Source of the DNA: Tubulinosema ratisbonensis
Taxonomy: Eukaryota > Microsporidia > Tubulinosematidae
NCBI GenBank assembly: GCA_004000155.1
Contig: RCSS01000014.1
Span: 1-10,865, forward strand
Direction: 5' to 3'
Length of the DNA: 10,865 nucleotides
Below are positions 1-8,836 of the stretch, in pieces; position 1 is the first letter of the stretch, and each line of letters opens with the position of its first letter. The position numbers were made by a program, and so were the translations under genes. The notes beneath the pieces are model-generated. The model ran no database searches. It saw only the letters and a program-made list of their open reading frames with translations, and was not told the DNA's origin.

Positions 1-336
1 ATGGACTACTTCCATCTGCACATTACATTTATATTGCAGAATTAGAACTAAAAAACGACTTATCAGAGGGGTATTGTCGAAAATATATTTATTTTACATT
101 TTTTTAGATAATTACCAATTTAAATTCTTTAGAATATTTTTATTAAATGAACAACTTAAATTTATTTTTAGATAATTAAATTTTAAACTTATTTTATCTA
201 GATTTGTAAAATATAAAATTAAACAAAGATTTATTTTTTTTAACTAATTAAAAAATTTGTCTACCACCATTTTTTAGGATGTGACCCGAATTGTTTAATC
301 AACTAAAATAACTATTTAATTAAAATCTAATTAAAA
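1..336. other. AT-rich flank, no gene seen
   Basis: No coding stretch can be supported here. The sequence is A/T homopolymer-rich and stops interrupt every frame often. A somewhat GC-richer patch lies near 59-80. The only feature I would mark is the motif TGACCCGAA at 282-290, which recurs inverted at 1157-1165 and is listed separately as a possible transposon end. Confidence 0.5.
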
Positions 337-1165
337 TCAAAATAGCGGTAAAAAACCTGTACCATTATTAAAGTAATAACAAAATAAATCTAAAAATTTT
401 GTCTATTTTTTATATATACGTTTTTTCTCTGTTTTATTTCTGGTTTTATTTCGCTATTTAATGGTTTATTCGCTTGAGTATTTATTCAATCAACAGAATT
501 CATAAATTGATATTTATGACATACCGTCCTGATAGATATTAAATTAATCAAGGTTCCGCCAGATTGTGTTCACCTGTCCGGTTTACACTGTTATTTGCAA
601 CTTGATACATATTATTTTAATAATTGTGCTCTGCTTTTTGTCAGGTATTATAGCAACTAAACACCTTAGTATATTTTCTCTAACTATTACCACACATAGA
701 GAGTCATTAATATTAGAAAAAAGTCTTTCTCTGTGGCTTTTGTCTTTGTAGTTCAACGAAACCTCATATATTTGAACAATACTATTTAAGTTCGCATGGC
801 TTATCGTCAGAAAAACCGCCCCTAAGATTTCTAAATTTATCTTTATAATTACATCGTCAATGCAACTATCTTGAACGTCTAATGCTCTTTTATTACTGTC
901 TAATAGCTGCCTTATAGCATACTTAACTACTATTTTAAATACAATCTCTAATGGGATTCCAAATCCACCTAAAACTACCCAATCTTATTTGAGTAAATTC
1001 TTTATGCTTTATGCATATAGTATATAAAAATCTTCATGCAAAGATGTTGATACTTGTCTCATAAGGCAAAAATTTACAGCTCTTTTTACAATAACGGCAT
1101 GTTTTTTCGTTTTTTATATATCTGTTATTCATCAGAAAATGAATGAATTATTTTATTTCGGGTCA
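282..1165. repeat. Possible terminal inverted repeats of the Merlin remnant
   Basis: TGACCCGAA at 282-290 reappears as its exact reverse complement TTCGGGTCA at 1157-1165, just outside the two ends of the minus-strand transposase remnant. Five of the nine bases are G or C, so a chance match in such AT-rich DNA is unlikely. The match does not extend convincingly outward, and no clear 8-9 bp target duplication is visible. An element of about 880 bp would be near the small end for Merlin. Confidence 0.35.
337..1165 (-). pseudogene. Decayed Merlin/ISXO2-like transposase
   Basis: This is the remnant of a DDE transposase of the Merlin (ISXO2/IS1595-like) superfamily, which would have cut and pasted its own element. 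Read on the minus strand, the family layout survives in order. The N-terminal helix and zinc-binding start read FLMNNRYIKNEKTCRYC (about 1150-1088). A GSFF-GFGIPLEI helical region follows, then the core strand NSIVQIYEVSLNYKDKSHRER (quoted in part: LNYKDKSHRER, about 755-723), then HKYQFMNSVD and INTQA near the C-terminal catalytic block (518-471). The coding length, about 270 codons, suits the family. It is dead: there is a TGA at 1034-1036, a TAA at the end of one frame near 720, a TGA at 486-488 and several frameshifts. The first catalytic Asp of the usual IDE motif is Tyr (TAT at 766-768), and the second Asp position is also lost. The short ATG-started frame on the opposite strand at 566-751 is a shadow of this remnant. 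Family assignment is by recognised motifs, not by a search. Confidence 0.8.
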
Positions 1166-1282
1166 AATACAAATCGTCTCAAATTGTTCAGGCGTAATTA
1201 TGCGTTGTTTATTTTTTTTTGTTATTTTTAAATATATTTGATGTTTTCTTATAGAGGTGGGGAATCTAAAAAATTTTATTCG

Positions 1283-1433
1283 ATCTTTTGCTATACCTTC
1301 TAATTAAAAGTTATGCCTATCCATGTATAAACATATAGTGAAATATGTTTAATACTAATGGGTATAGGCATGATACCGTGAGCCCATGGTTAGATTCAAG
1401 AACTAAAAATCCAAGAAAGTTTATCTTTTGCTA
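1283..1433. repeat. 11-bp direct repeat flanking a fold-back
   Basis: ATCTTTTGCTA occurs at 1283-1293 and again at 1423-1433, exactly 140 bp apart, with looser similarity continuing on both sides. The nested hairpin at 1313-1371 lies between the copies. This could be an ancient segmental duplication or a target-site-like flank of a small fold-back element, but an 11-mer repeat alone is weak evidence. Confidence 0.3.
1313..1371. repeat. Nested inverted repeat (fold-back)
   Basis: Two stems are nested. The outer arms are ATGCCTAT (1313-1320) and ATAGGCAT (1364-1371), and pairing continues inward as CC with GG after a one-base bulge. The inner arms are TAAACATAT (1328-1336) and ATATGTTTA (1343-1351) around a 6-nt loop. 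The GC-containing outer arms make this more than AT noise. It may be a small transposon scar or a structured transcript. No function can be assigned. Confidence 0.5.
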
Positions 1434-1594
1434 CAATTCCAGGAAAATTGGAGTGTTTGGACCAAAATCTTTTACCTATTCCAGGCTCTTTTTAAATAAA
1501 TATCCTTAAAAAGCAAAAAGATAAATACATTAAACCTCAACAAACACGATTTATTATTAAAGGATCAAAACAAGCCAATTTTTACAAGAATTGA
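1394..1594 (+). other. Weak coding-like remnant, unknown
   Basis: One frame from 1394 runs to a TAA at 1493-1495 and then on to a TGA at 1592-1594, so there is one internal stop in 67 codons where AT-rich noise would give about six. The conceptual peptide has a protein-like composition, with pieces such as LSFATIPGKLECLDQ and KPQQTRFIIKGSKQ. There is no start codon, no recognised domain and no clear continuation on either side. It may be the relic of a mobile or host gene, or chance. Confidence 0.25.
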
Positions 1595-3924
1595 AATAAT
1601 TTTTAATTTTTAAAGTGTATAAAAAATAAACATTTATGTTTCGCGTTAATTATATAAGAGAAAGAATTTTATATATTATTACTTGTTGAGGCGTGAATTC
1701 CCGTTGTTTGATAAACATTATAGAAAGAGTTGAATGCAATTTATAAATCAAAAAAAAATGCTTGAAGTACTACTAACATAACAAATGAATATTTACAAAG
1801 TATAAATTGCCCTCTACAAAAAAGTGTAGACATTATACTATAATAATCCGTAAATACCTTCTCTTCAAAATTAAAGAATATTTTTAAACATAAAAATACT
1901 ATTTGTATTCGCAAACACAACATTTTTCTTCGACCTTCAAACCAAGGTATAATTGTGCGTTTAAGACAAATTTTATTAACGACATTTATTCTATAAATAT
2001 TTATAATAAATTAATAATAATTTTTACTGAAAATTAATCAAAAAAATACTGGAAGATAGAAATTTTACCTGAACCCGCAAAAAAAACTTTTTAAAATGTT
2101 TTGATGCCTATTGATTTTAAAAAACGATTCTAGTTCTAAAAAACTTTGACATTCTATTTAGTCTTAATTCTAATTCGCTTGTTTAAATTGCCTTTCTGAT
2201 GATTTTTAAAACTTTAAAGAATATTTATATGTTGACTTACTCAAAAAACTCAAATACTTGAAGTATTAACAATTAGACATGTTATATTTTTAAATGAGAT
2301 TTTTTAAAAATAAAACTAGCAGAAAGCTATAGAAGAGTGTGAATTTTCCGCACCAAATAAAGTTAGAAAAGTTGTTAACAAGCATTTCCTACAGCAAAGC
2401 TGTTTTTCCTGAACTAAAACTTTAAGTTTGTAGCGAGTAATTTAAAAATTACGTATTTAAAATGACAGTGACATAATTTAAAATTTTATAATATAAATTT
2501 TATTTATTTTTATGTAAAATTTGATTTCGATAATGTATCAAAAGCAATAATTTTCTTTTATAATTTAATTTTTAACTGTTTTTCACTGAATCTAAACAAT
2601 ATTGTAAAGTTGTTGGAATTTTGTGATTTTTCTGGTAAAATGTGGAATAATATCTATATATAATAAAAATTAACTAATAAATATTGTTTACAATAATTTC
2701 AAAATAAACAAAAATATACAATTATAAAATATTTTTGTGGTGCATAGACAAACTCAACTAACTATAAGTATATTAGAGACAAAATATCAATAAAATATCA
2801 CAAAAACATTATAAAAAATAATTTATTGGCTATATGATATGGTATTCTTTTATTTTTTTATAAATTTTCGAGAATTATAAAAAAATAAATAAATTTTACC
2901 GACGATCATACAAGTTTTACTGTATTTTATACTTAAATTCTTTTATTAATTCACCGTAAATATAAAGCTCCCTGTAAAAATTAATTATTAGTTGTAATAT
3001 GTGAAAATAAAAAATCTTCAAAATGGGTAATAAAATCTATATATTGACTTTTAATTAAATTATGCAGACCTTAATGTTATTAATTAATTTTATTAGATTT
3101 TGCTTTGTATGAATATAAATGTAGTGAGTCTTATAAATTAGTTTTACTGTATTAAAATCATTTTTATACAAAATTCAACTAATAAAGAGATTTTTAACAC
3201 AAGTGTCTTGAAAAAATTCTTGTTTAGTCAACTCAATTTATATTTTACATCATAATTGTTGGAATTTTTATGGGTTTGAATTTAATATCACTTTGCACTT
3301 GTTCTAGTTTATGCGTGGTTGTCATCAGTTAAATACTGAAGACAGACAGTTGTGTATTTAGTTTGATTATATCAATTTTCTATATTAAATACTTTGTTTG
3401 CAACTAATTAGCATTTTAATAAATGATTTATAGTTCCATAATGGACAATTTTTTATTATTAATGTCGGAGTACGGGTAGTAAACTCGGCACCTTATAATA
3501 AATTACAATAAATATCTTTACAAAACGTTTTTTACTATTTTTTATTCTATTCTTTTGGCTGCATGGTTTCTTAGGGGGAAATTAATTTTTCTTTCAATAA
3601 AATGTTTTTTTTTAAATTTAGAACAAACAATAAATACCGCCTTTTTCATAAAACTTTATTTTACACAATATTAAAATTTTTATTTGTTTACTTATTCACT
3701 TATTTAAATAATTTTCTGTTTTTTTATTGTAAAATAACATTTAAATTATACTTCAGGACAATCCTTTTCTTGTAATACTTACGGTTGGATATAGTCGCAC
3801 CAAGACATTTATTTTTATTAAATAAAGTTTTATTTGGAAAAAATATCCTTTATTTAATTTTTGATTTATATATTTTACCTCCTTTAAATAAAGCCAATCA
3901 ATATATATTTCCCCTTTTAGATGA
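1595..3924. other. AT-rich desert without supportable genes
   Basis: About 2.3 kb of A/T-dominated sequence with dense stops on both strands. Three things were looked at and not called as genes. The first is a 60-residue minus-strand frame at 1741-1923. The second is a stop-free stretch on the plus strand at 2472-2663 (63 codons, with an ATG only near its end). The third is a 66-residue minus-strand frame at 3753-3953. Frames of this length are expected by chance about once per window at this composition. A short protein-like piece (KAIEECEFSAPNKVRKVV) is readable near 2317-2370 but has no supporting context. Confidence 0.45.
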
Positions 3925-4053
3925 AATGTATTTCCCAAACTGATAATAATCATTTATTTAAAGGGGATACGGTTTGTATCCAATCTTACTATTTGCAAAT
4001 ATTGTCGTGACTCTGGTCATGTGACGAAACTTTTGTTAATTGCTTTTTATTGA
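3925..4053 (+). pseudogene. Possible Gag zinc-knuckle remnant
   Basis: A 42-codon open stretch contains CKYCRDSGHVTK at 3994-4029. This fits the C-X2-C-X4-H part of the CCHC zinc knuckle found in nucleocapsid domains of Ty3/gypsy-type Gag proteins. The expected fourth ligand, a Cys after four more residues, is Leu (TTG at 4033-4035), and a TGA ends the frame at 4051-4053. I could not recognise protease, reverse transcriptase or integrase sequence nearby, nor long terminal repeats. If real, this is an isolated, decayed retrotransposon fragment. A chance match cannot be excluded. Confidence 0.3.
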
Positions 4054-4711
4054 TGGTAGCATGTTGGTTATTGATTAAACTTTATATATACTTAAATTTT
4101 TTAAAGTCTAAGATTAACTCTTAAATTGGGATCCATGATCACAACAATATCATTTACAAAATTTGGGCTTATAGGTTTTTGCTATCTGGCAAATATTAGA
4201 TAACTATATTTTAAGATATGGAAATAAAGGGCTTAAAATGAATCTGAACTGCTAAATGGGGTTTTGTAGATGATATCGGATCTTTTTTTTATCTTTGTTA
4301 TTAAGTATCAAAATTTCAAAATTTGAAACCCAAATTTTATAATAACAAGCTGCACGCCTTCATATGTCGCCAATATATTAAAAACATTGTAGTTTGGTTT
4401 ATCTTAATATCTAATTACTAAAGAATATTTTATTTATTTTTCTAAATTTAAATTTTAGTTTTATTTTAAAACTAATAAATTCTTCAAAGATAACCAAAAT
4501 ATCTTTCTACTTCAATTGTAATGTCTAACAAAAATTTTAAATAAAATAATAATACTTCTTTGTAAGTGGATCAGTTCTTATAAAATCAAGTAAATTTTGT
4601 TTCTAATTTTGCAATAAAAATAGAATAAATTTTCTGATTGCCTTTATAAACCAATTTAATCAAAATCAATAAACCCATCTATGACCATTTTCATCAAACA
4701 AAAAATTTATA
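4054..4711. other. Upstream region of the intact gene
   Basis: No gene is supportable here. The stretch is AT-rich with slightly more G/C near 4130-4290. A TATA-like TTTATAAA sits at 4643-4650, about 85 bases before the start codon at 4733. A CCC triplet lies at 4674-4676. Microsporidian genes often have a CCC-type motif within about 15 bases of the start, but none is present at that distance here. In DNA this AT-rich a TATA-like string has little weight by itself. Confidence 0.3.
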
Positions 4712-4732
4712 ATGAGCAGAAAAAAAGTTTAA
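4712..4732 (+). promoter_or_regulatory. Six-codon upstream ORF abutting the start
   Basis: An ATG at 4712-4714 opens a six-codon frame (MSRKKV) whose TAA at 4730-4732 is immediately followed by the ATG of the 543-residue gene, in the same frame. If the transcript begins upstream of 4712, ribosomes would meet this start first and could reinitiate or leak to the main ATG. Microsporidian 5' leaders are often very short, so the mini-frame may be untranscribed. The stop also fixes 4733 as the most upstream possible start of the main gene. Confidence 0.3.
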
Positions 4733-6364
4733 ATGGAGGAATTTAAATTTTATTTACATTGCTTTTTCGTATTTAAGCTATTGTCTTTTGGGGTATGTTC
4801 TAGAACTTCCAGTGCTAACTCAAATTTACGATTAAAAAACACTGTTAATCTTCATCAAAGTCTTAAAAGATATTTTCAAAATAGACTCAACTCTATTGAT
4901 ATAAATTATGTTGAAGAACAACACTGCAAAATTTTAAAGATTAAACATGGTTCTCACGAGTCAAATGAATCCGTTACTTCTTCATCAGATAAAATTAATA
5001 ATGTGTTTAAATTTATAATAAACCCCAATAAAAATTTAGAAGCTTTTTTTGAGAAATTAGACAGCCTTTATCATTCAAGTTTAGATACAAATAATAATCT
5101 AAAATTTGCTCTTAATAGACTTAAGACCAACTTTACTTTAGAAATCGAAGATTCTCAATTAATGCATTTTATTTGTGATTTTCAATTTTTAATGAAACAA
5201 ACTACAATTTTTAAAAATGACAAAGAAAAATTTGATAAATTACATGATTCATACATAAAAAACTACATAACTTTGTCAAATTTTTTAAATGATTTAAATT
5301 CATTAATGCTGGGTACATACACCAAGGTTACAAAACATTTAGAAAACTCAACCAAATTTTCACACGATAATAATTTTCATAAAGAAATACAAGAAATATG
5401 TAACTTAAATAAAATGATAAAAATACTTAATAATTTCCAATCTTCTATAATAGAGACTATTGAATTTGTAAGAACTTTATTATTAAAAGGTAGGGATTTC
5501 CACAGACCCTATAGCATTTATCGCCTTTTAACTGAAAGAAATAAATTTGATTGCATTTTTAACTCAATATATAATGATGCAGGAGATATAGTATTCTATA
5601 TTACAAAGGAAGGTGGCGGGTTAAGTTTTATACACAGTATTTTACTTATAAGGGGAAATAAGCAGAAAAGCATACCGTTAAGAAGTTTTTATATGCAAAG
5701 TTATTTTGGTTATTTAAAAATTAAAATAGAAAATTTTATAAAAAAAGAGAATGAGCTGTGTGCGAATTTCTCCGAAATCGAATTTAGCAAATATAATGAA
5801 CGAATTCGATATTGTAAAGAGCTTAATTGTTCGTTACTGAAATTTTATCAGTATAAAAAGAATAGAAAGGAGGTTTCCTTTGAGAATCTTAAAGAATATT
5901 TTGCTGAAAATTTCGAAAGGAAAGGTTATTTGTACAATTTTTTCGTTGCATTAAAGTGGGAAGTGATTGAATTAATAAAAATGCGCTCCGAATATATTTT
6001 TATACTAGAAGATGAACTAAGAGCTATCACATTAAAATATAAGGCATTTTCATTGAACCAAATTGATGCTTTAATTTCAAATCCAGTAAAATTCGATAAA
6101 ATTCAACAAAAAGATTATAACTTTTATAATTATTATTCATTTCATTATCAAAATCGAATTATGAGAGAAAATGCCAGAATCTATGCCTTGAATGAGGTAA
6201 TAAAAGGGGTTTTTGGAGCATATCAAAAATTAAAAAGTAAAAAAATAGAAGATTTATATAAATCAAAAATTAAAGAATTGGAAACACTGCTCAAGAATCA
6301 AGAGTTGCTAAAGAACCAAGAATTGCTAATGATACCAGATTTTGAATATTATCGTAAAAATTAA
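4733..6364 (+). CDS. Orphan, probably secreted helical protein, 543 aa
   Basis: I do not recognise the family. The frame is uninterrupted for 543 codons, far beyond chance at this base composition, so it is very likely a real gene. The ATG at 4733 is the first after an in-frame stop. Residues 6-22 form a hydrophobic stretch (FYLHCFFVFKLLSFGVC) that resembles a signal peptide with possible cleavage near 22-24. It is imperfect, with Glu at 2-3 and His9 and Lys15 inside. No further membrane segment is visible. The rest is rich in Lys, Asn, Glu, Phe, Tyr, Leu and Ile, with mostly helix-like patterns, a Gly-rich turn (EGGG, 293-296) and scattered Cys. Residues about 497-532 look like a coiled coil containing a duplicated LLKNQE unit. 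No catalytic motif is evident. Five N-X-S/T sequons occur, but microsporidia generally lack the N-glycosylation machinery. It stands alone, with no neighbouring intact gene. Lineage-specific secreted effector, spore or polar-tube-associated protein, or fast-evolving housekeeping protein are all possible. The function is unknown. Confidence 0.9.
   Translation: MEEFKFYLHCFFVFKLLSFGVCSRTSSANSNLRLKNTVNLHQSLKRYFQNRLNSIDINYVEEQHCKILKIKHGSHESNESVTSSSDKINNVFKFIINPNKNLEAFFEKLDSLYHSSLDTNNNLKFALNRLKTNFTLEIEDSQLMHFICDFQFLMKQTTIFKNDKEKFDKLHDSYIKNYITLSNFLNDLNSLMLGTYTKVTKHLENSTKFSHDNNFHKEIQEICNLNKMIKILNNFQSSIIETIEFVRTLLLKGRDFHRPYSIYRLLTERNKFDCIFNSIYNDAGDIVFYITKEGGGLSFIHSILLIRGNKQKSIPLRSFYMQSYFGYLKIKIENFIKKENELCANFSEIEFSKYNERIRYCKELNCSLLKFYQYKKNRKEVSFENLKEYFAENFERKGYLYNFFVALKWEVIELIKMRSEYIFILEDELRAITLKYKAFSLNQIDALISNPVKFDKIQQKDYNFYNYYSFHYQNRIMRENARIYALNEVIKGVFGAYQKLKSKKIEDLYKSKIKELETLLKNQELLKNQELLMIPDFEYYRKN
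6287..6328 (+). repeat. 18-bp tandem duplication in the coiled-coil tail
   Basis: Two diverged 18-base units (6287-6304 and 6305-6322) followed by six more bases (6323-6328) encode the repeating residues LLKNQE from residue 519. The two copies differ only at synonymous positions, which suggests that the duplication is not brand new and that the amino acid sequence has been kept. The unit stays in frame and is compatible with extension of the terminal coiled coil. Confidence 0.7.
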
Positions 6365-6369
6365 ATAAA
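6364..6369 (+). terminator. AATAAA polyadenylation-type signal overlapping the stop
   Basis: AATAAA begins on the last base of the TAA stop codon (6362-6364). Signals at or inside the end of the coding region are common in compact microsporidian genes, which have short 3' ends. The motif is frequent in AT-rich DNA, so position is the main argument. Confidence 0.4.
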
Positions 6370-7473
6370 CCATTTAATTAATATTTAATATATTTTTAGA
6401 TTTTTATTGCTTAATTTTAAACTAAATTTATTAAGTGAACCTTTTAAAAAATTTTGTTTGGGAAATTAAATATTATATTAAAGATATATTTTTTGAATAT
6501 AACTTACAAAATCCTAGCTTATTTATTTTGAGATTAGTAGTGAAGTTATAATATAACATATAAAAATATTATATTATATCACATTTACATAATATAACCT
6601 AGATCGGGAGAGATAACAAAAAGGGTTAGATTTAAAAATCAAAAAAGAATTATAAATTTACAGTATTGAATTAAAAAATAAGAAAAACTTAAAATAATAA
6701 TCAATCGTAAAGAATTTAAAATCCACTTTGATTTTATTTTTCATAATTACAGAAGGTTTTATTTATTCCTTGAATCAAATTAGTAAAAATAAAATATAAA
6801 AAATAAAGGATTTTTTATTCAAATTAGACAAATATCAAAATAAAAATTAGAAAAAAGTAGATGTTTTGTTCACTATTTTATTCCATAATAAAGATCTGTC
6901 AATATTTCGCAATATGTTTCTCCATTACCCATTAATATCTGATACATTAAACATATTTACTCCGTTGTTTATTTAAGATATCAATTCTTCTCCTTTATTT
7001 GCACCGCATAATCTGATAAATTGCTTCTATTTAAAAAACTTATTCGCTATTGGATTTAAAATTGTGAATATGGAGGTAAGAAAACCACCCAGAACTTTTT
7101 TAACTTGATAAATGACAAAATGTTATTTTAATGATAAAACATGTCGTCAACTATTATAATTAACTTCGTAAAATTCACATATTAAAAAATTTATCTCATA
7201 ACTCATCAAGATTCAGACATGAGCCTAAGATGATTTTTTTTGACATTAATCAAAATATTATTCGGGTTCTTAGACCAAAACAAGAAAGAACAGCGAAACC
7301 TGTCTAAATATTACTGGGGGTTTTTAATAAACGACAAATCATTTTTTTTGTTAACTAAATTACTAAATTTAATTGTTAATTATAAAAACAAAAAAACATA
7401 AAAATTAAATAAAACGTTACGTTTTAAATTGCGCTGAAAATAAGCTTAACCTTGAATAAAATAAAATCATTGA
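6370..7473. other. AT-rich intergenic region
   Basis: No gene is supportable in this 1.1 kb. Around 6540-6600 there are low-complexity AT inverted and direct repeats (ATAATATAAC occurs twice). A 24-residue minus-strand mini-frame at 6873-6947 has protein-like content (MGNGETYCEILTDLYYG) and could be a scrap of a dead gene, but it is too short to call. From about 7000 to 7330 the sequence is slightly less AT-biased without a readable product. Confidence 0.4.
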
Positions 7474-8836
7474 GCTTTTGAAAAAGGAGTCGTCAAAAAA
7501 AAAAAACAGATTTGCAATATGAATTACATTTCACAACGAATATTATACGGAATAAGAAAAGAGAAAGCAAAAATATCTTGGAGCAAAATAACCATAAAAA
7601 AATGCAAAAGAATTTAACACCTGAAATATTTAAAAGTTTATTTTTTTTTTAAAACAATTATCTAATCCTAAAATGCGGAATATATTCCAATTAACTTAAG
7701 AATGATAAAAGAACATGTTAAAGACTTTTTTAGAGAAAATATAAAACTTTTAAGTCTTTAAGTGATTAATAGAACCATTAAGTTAAACCCAGATGATTTA
7801 TTGGTATATGTTAGAATAGCTAGGTCTGCAGATAATCTTGCAGCATAAGAATTTGCAAAAGGTTTTAAAAAAACACACGAAACTAATTTACACACAAAAA
7901 ACCTTCAATTTAGATCAAACTTCGCTGTTATTAATGATTACCTAACAAAACAATTTAATCTGACAATAAAAAGATTACAAAGTAAAAACAGATAATGATA
8001 GAGTGACTATCTGCTATTATGCAATAAAAATTGAAAACCCTATTAACTTTAATTCCAGGGAAAGGCAGAAACATTAGGAACAAGGATTTAATATATCTTA
8101 ATGTAATATATATGAACAACAAAAGAACCTAGATAACATGTTAAATTATGAATGCTTATCTGGAGACTGTATATATGCTTATGATACAAAAAAGCGGACT
8201 ATCATGATTTTGATGAATAACTTTCCAAAGCATAGGAATTTAGAGAAGTTTTATAATATAAATATTTATTTATATCACTAAATACAAGCTTACTATTACA
8301 ACAGTTTAATCAAGTAATGATAAATACCTTTTAAATTTATGTTTAACTAAAATTTTTTAATTGCATGTTCTGCACAAAGGATACCAAAGTTTTATTTATA
8401 ATGTAAAAAAATAATTTTTATTTGATACTGTAATAGACATCGTAGTGACTTGGAAAAAATATCATCCTAACCCTCAGAAAATTTCTTTATAATCTTATAC
8501 AACAATTCTGACATGAAAAACTTAACAACTTATTAAGAAAATATTTTAAATAAACTCTCTGAGTGTTAGAGTTGTATAAATCTCTTCTCTGATGATTTGT
8601 TATCTTTCGAAGATTATGTCAATTTAGATGGAAATGATGTAATAAGTAAATATCTTTAAAAGAAAAAATATTGGAAATATAAAATGTGCATTCTCAAAAG
8701 AACGAAAAAAATCAAAAAATCTATAAGAAGTGCTTGTTTATTGTTAAAGTTGATGATTAAAAAGAGCTTTTGAAAGAATTGTTTTTCAACGTTTATAGCA
8801 TTTGCAGACCCTGAGAATAATTTATCAATGACTTAA
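7474..8836 (+). pseudogene. Decayed protein gene of unknown family
   Basis: Stop-poor segments follow each other on the plus strand in changing frames, as expected of a dead gene. From 7702 (a possible Met) to 7992 one frame has only two stops in 97 codons (7759, 7846). From about 7973 to 8278 a second frame has two (8075, 8099), including 59 clean codons. From 8313 to 8489 a third has two (8358, 8412). From 8471 to 8836 a fourth has four internal stops and ends at TAA 8834. The background would give roughly three times as many. Readable pieces include LNPDDLLVYVRIARSADNLA, ECLSGDCIYAYDTKKRTI, DTVIDIVVTWKKYHPNPQK and DDLLSFEDYVNLDGNDVI. The 7474-7701 part is open in two frames and is less certain. 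I recognise no domain. A piggyBac-like strand was considered for the GDCIYAYDTKKRTIMI piece, but the surrounding motifs do not follow. It does not obviously resemble the intact 543-residue protein. Confidence 0.55.

Noticed and set aside
566..751. 61-codon frame on the plus strand with a hydrophobic N-terminus
   Set aside because: It lies opposite the Merlin transposase remnant, whose family motifs are readable on the minus strand in the same bases, so this is a shadow frame.
59..1275. Similar sequences at 59-84 and 1248-1275 in direct orientation around the first Merlin remnant, like short direct terminal repeats
   Set aside because: The alignment needs several gaps and mismatches, and Merlin elements have inverted, not direct, ends.
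1741..1923. 60-codon minus-strand frame, hydrophobic
   Set aside because: The length is expected by chance at this base composition. There is no motif, and the hydrophobicity comes from A/T-rich codons.
2472..2663. 63-codon stop-free stretch on the plus strand
   Set aside because: The only ATG is near the end, no motif is seen, and its length is close to the chance expectation.
3753..3953. 66-codon minus-strand frame
   Set aside because: A stop is directly upstream, no motif or homology is recognised, and about one such frame per window is expected by chance. It remains a very weak candidate.
8102..8278. 59-codon open piece considered as a piggyBac transposase strand
   Set aside because: The flanking piggyBac features (the YN-GVD-DQ type motif and a C-terminal Cys-rich domain) do not appear in the continuing sequence.
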